Shown here in pieces: positions 5,130-7,447 of a stretch of DNA of 7,447 nt. The DNA lies in contig JAJQET010000090.1 of NCBI GenBank assembly GCA_021201515.1, positions 1-7,447 on the forward strand, given 5' to 3'. The translations under genes and the position numbers were made by a program. This DNA is from Clostridiales bacterium. GTDB taxonomy: Bacteria > Bacillota > Clostridia > Oscillospirales > Oscillospiraceae. The notes beneath the pieces were generated by a model. The model worked only from the letters and a program-made list of their open reading frames with translations. It made no database searches and was not told the origin of the DNA. The first letter of the stretch is position 1, and the number at the start of each line of letters is the position of its first letter.

Positions 5130-6086
5130 TTACAGTCCGGCCTTTTCCAGCACAACGCTCATGGGCTGCACGCTGGAGATGCCGCCGTAGTGTTGGGTGG
5201 AGAGGCTTGCCGCACAGCAGGCGAACCGGGTCACAGCCTCCAGCTCCTCACCGGTGAAGTCCTCCAGGGGCTTATTCAGGGCCAGCAGGCGGCTCAGGGC
5301 GCTGCCGCCGAAGATGTCCCCGGCGCCGGTGGTGTCCACCACATGGATGCCGGTGGGGCTGGCCACCCGGCCGGACACCGTCCCATTGGAGTAGTAGCAG
5401 CCCTCCGGCCCCAGGGTGACGAAGGCCAGGGTCACGCCGCAGTCCCGGTGGAGCCGCTGGGCCCCTTCCTCCGGGGTGCAGCCCCACAGGAAGGAAACCT
5501 CCTCGTCGCTGATTTTGACAATATCCGCCTGGGAGAGGCCCCACAGGATCTGTTTTTTCGCTTCCTCCAGGTCCTTCCACAGGGGCCTGCGGAGGTTGGG
5601 GTCGAAGGAGATCAGTTTGCCCTGCTCCTTCGCGTAGGCCACCGCCTTTTGGGTGGCGGTGCGCACCGGGTCGTCCGTCAGGCTGAGGGTGCCGAAGTGG
5701 AAGTCCCGGCAGTCGTCAATCAACTCCAGCGCCAGCTCCGCCTCCCGGAGCTGGGTGTCCGCGCCGGGCTTCCGGGCGAAGCTGAAGGTCCGGTTGCCGG
5801 TGCTGTCCAGGGTGACGAAGGCCAGGGTGGTGAAATAATCAGGGTCGGTGACGATGCCCTCCGTGGCAATGCCCGCCTGGGACAGGGTGCCCAGGAGCAG
5901 CCGCCCGAAGGCGTCCTCCCCCACCTTGCCCAGCAGGGCGGTTTTGCAGCCGTAGGCGGTCAGGGTCGCCAGCAGGTTGCCGGGGGCGCCGCCGGGATGG
6001 GCAGCCAGGGCGGGATACCCGTCGCCGTCCGTGTCGGTACAGGCAAAGTCGATCAACAGTTCACCGATTGCGGTTACGTCGTACAC
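5130..6086 (-). CDS. scrK: Fructokinase, PfkB/ribokinase family
   Basis: A 318-residue cytoplasmic kinase that should convert fructose and ATP to fructose-6-phosphate, feeding glycolysis with the fructose freed by the neighbouring GH32 enzyme. Family motifs are intact: Gly-Gly-Ala-Pro-Gly-Asn (32-37, sugar binding), Phe-Asp-Pro-Asn-Leu-Arg (161-166), Lys-Ile-Ser-Asp-Glu-Glu (191-196) and the signature Asp-Thr-Thr-Gly-Ala-Gly-Asp-Ile-Phe (251-259), with the expected catalytic base Asp257. Length is typical. The start is GTG at 6086: AGGAGG (6096-6101) lies 9 nt upstream and overlaps the stop codon of the GH32 gene, which implies translational coupling. A nearby ATG at 6093 is out of frame. Specificity for fructose, rather than another ketose or a nucleoside, rests on context and the fructokinase-like N-terminus. 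Confidence 0.94.
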   Translation of the reverse strand: MYDVTAIGELLIDFACTDTDGDGYPALAAHPGGAPGNLLATLTAYGCKTALLGKVGEDAFGRLLLGTLSQAGIATEGIVTDPDYFTTLAFVTLDSTGNRTFSFARKPGADTQLREAELALELIDDCRDFHFGTLSLTDDPVRTATQKAVAYAKEQGKLISFDPNLRRPLWKDLEEAKKQILWGLSQADIVKISDEEVSFLWGCTPEEGAQRLHRDCGVTLAFVTLGPEGCYYSNGTVSGRVASPTGIHVVDTTGAGDIFGGSALSRLLALNKPLEDFTGEELEAVTRFACCAASLSTQHYGGISSVQPMSVVLEKAGL

Positions 6087-6099
6087 AGTGCATTGCCTC

Positions 6100-7447
6100 C
6101 TATCCGTCCAAAGTCAAATCGTATTTTTCCAGCTCCATCATCACCTGTCCGCCGATGGCCTCAAAGCTGATGCCGTCCGCGGAGGCCGGTGTGGTGATGA
6201 CGGTGGAGAGGGCCTGCTCCCCGCCGTTGACAAACACCTCCACGCTGCACAGGTCCAGCAGGATGCGCAGCTGGAGCGCTCCGCCCTGGCTGCGCACCAG
6301 GCACTTCCGCTCGTGGATGAAGTCCCGGTTGAAGCCGGAGTGGCCTCTGTCCACCCGCAGCACCGAGGTGCGGGGCTTGTAGGTGATCATGGTGTAGTGG
6401 GTGCTGTCATAGGCCACCTTGATGCGGAACATCTGGTAGGCGTCCGGCTGTCCGGGGCGGAGGGTCACGTTCAGGTCCACCACCCGCCCGGAGACCCCCG
6501 GCAGCACCACCTCGTCGCTGATGAGGGCGGAGTGGTACACCCTCCGGCCCCGCAGCGTCTCCAGCTCCCGAATGGGGCGCTGGATCAGCCGTCCGTTCTC
6601 CACGGACAGCTCCCGTGGGGTGCAGATCTGGCCAAACCAGCACCGCCCAGGGTGCTGCACCACGCAGGTGTCCCAGTTCTGCATCCACGCCACCATCACG
6701 CGCCGCCCGTCAGGGGAGAGGGTGGTCTGGGGTGCGTAGAAGTCCAGCCCGTAGTCGATGGCCTGAAGGTGTTCCCGCCGAAGCTCGCCGGTGGCCGGAT
6801 TCCTCTCTCCAATGAGGCACAGCGTACCGTTGCCGTTGTGAAATTCCAGCCCCACGGGGGTCATATCCTGGGGGCTGACCAGCACCACCGTCTTGCCGTC
6901 CAGAGGGAACACGTCCGGGCACTCCCACATCTTGCCAAACTCGTTGTAGCACCGATCCAGCACCGTCTCCAGCTGCCAGTGAATGCAGTCCTCCGACCGG
7001 TAGATGGGCAGGGAGCCGCTGCCGTCCGACGTGCGGTTGCCCACCACGCAGCGGTAGGTGCCGTCCGCCTCCCGCCACAGCTTGGGGTCCCGGAAGTCAT
7101 ACCGGCTGCCGCCGTCTGGCAGGTCCCTTTCGTCCAGCACCGGGTTGCAGTCCGGCTTTTCATAGTCCAGACCGTCGCCGATGGCGACGCACTGGGCCTG
7201 CACATCTCGGACGCTGCCGTTGGGCTGCGTCTCTCTGCGGACGCCGGTGTACATCAGCAATTGCCGTCCGTCCGGCAGCTCGATGGCGGAGCCGGAGAAG
7301 CAGCCGGCCCCATCGTAGGGCTGATCCGGCGCCAGGGCGCAGGGCAGATAGGTCCAGTGCAGCAGGTCAGGGCTGACCGCATGGCCCCAGTGCATCGGCC
7401 CCCATTGGGTGCTGTAGGGGTGGTACTGGTAGAACAGATGGTACTGC
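6100..7447 (-). CDS. scrB: GH32 beta-fructofuranosidase / sucrose(-6-phosphate) hydrolase (N-terminus outside window)
   Basis: The visible 448 residues lack only the N-terminal part, including the Asp-Pro-Asn-Gly nucleophile motif, which lies beyond the window edge; the frame is open to the edge. Seen from the edge: Gln-Tyr-His-Leu-Phe-Tyr-Gln-Tyr-His-Pro, then Phe-Ser-Gly-Ser-Ala, Phe-Arg-Asp-Pro (7084-7095, transition-state Asp), Trp-Glu-Cys-Pro-Asp (6913-6927, acid/base Glu) and Phe-Tyr-Ala-Pro-Gln-Thr. A C-terminal beta-sandwich with Ser-Val-Glu-Val-Phe-Val-Asn-Gly follows. All visible catalytic residues are present. It hydrolyses terminal beta-fructosyl bonds of sucrose or short fructo-oligosaccharides, probably in the cytoplasm, though the signal region is not visible. 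No PTS transporter is seen and an ABC importer is near, so unphosphorylated substrate seems more likely than sucrose-6-phosphate. It heads the operon within view, 13 nt before the fructokinase. Confidence 0.95.
   Translation of the reverse strand, partial: QYHLFYQYHPYSTQWGPMHWGHAVSPDLLHWTYLPCALAPDQPYDGAGCFSGSAIELPDGRQLLMYTGVRRETQPNGSVRDVQAQCVAIGDGLDYEKPDCNPVLDERDLPDGGSRYDFRDPKLWREADGTYRCVVGNRTSDGSGSLPIYRSEDCIHWQLETVLDRCYNEFGKMWECPDVFPLDGKTVVLVSPQDMTPVGLEFHNGNGTLCLIGERNPATGELRREHLQAIDYGLDFYAPQTTLSPDGRRVMVAWMQNWDTCVVQHPGRCWFGQICTPRELSVENGRLIQRPIRELETLRGRRVYHSALISDEVVLPGVSGRVVDLNVTLRPGQPDAYQMFRIKVAYDSTHYTMITYKPRTSVLRVDRGHSGFNRDFIHERKCLVRSQGGALQLRILLDLCSVEVFVNGGEQALSTVITTPASADGISFEAIGGQVMMELEKYDLTLDG

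Noticed and set aside
3846..6170. A 774-codon open frame on the plus strand opposite the LamG lipoprotein and fructokinase genes
   Set aside because: It is antisense to two well-supported genes and its translation is low-complexity Gly/Val/Ala/Gln-rich with no domain pattern. High-GC codon use on the other strand leaves few stops in this frame.

Overview
The window reads as a carbohydrate-utilisation locus from a fairly high-GC gut-type Firmicute. The Oscillospiraceae/Clostridia guess is inference from codon use, Firmicute-style AGGAGG ribosome binding sites, lipoprotein signals and recalled protein resemblance. Every credible gene is on the minus strand, so the window is best read from high to low coordinates.

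Layout in transcription order: (1) a three-gene operon with its promoter outside the window. It holds a GH32 beta-fructosidase/sucrose hydrolase (7447-6100, N-terminus cut off by the window edge), a PfkB fructokinase (6086-5130, GTG start) and a lipoprotein joining a LamG-like domain to a GH32 C-terminal beta-sandwich without a catalytic propeller (5114-3873). Gaps are 13 and 15 nt, and an intrinsic terminator follows at 3841-3808. (2) A 0.5-kb non-coding stretch (3807-3298) with two perfect long hairpins, inside a segment bounded by near-identical 15-bp direct repeats and imperfect inverted repeats: a likely small mobile or dispersed element. (3) A monocistronic LacI-family regulator (about 3171-2161) with its own promoter and a strong terminator. 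(4) A transporter operon: a near-consensus sigma-A promoter, an overlapping LacI-type operator candidate, a MalE-like solute-binding lipoprotein (1877-507), a tandem-hairpin intergenic region, and the start of a MalF-like permease (381-1, running off the window).

Probable joint role: the binding protein and permease (CUT1-type ABC importer; the second permease and ATPase are not in view) import an oligosaccharide, the GH32 enzyme releases fructose from sucrose or fructo-oligosaccharide, and the fructokinase makes fructose-6-phosphate. The LacI protein probably controls the transporter. This resembles the LacI plus ABC transporter plus hydrolase layout of known non-PTS sucrose/FOS loci. The transporter proteins look maltodextrin-like, however, so the link between the two halves is inferred from proximity. 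The most unusual items are the catalytic-domain-less GH32/LamG lipoprotein and the palindromic intergenic element.
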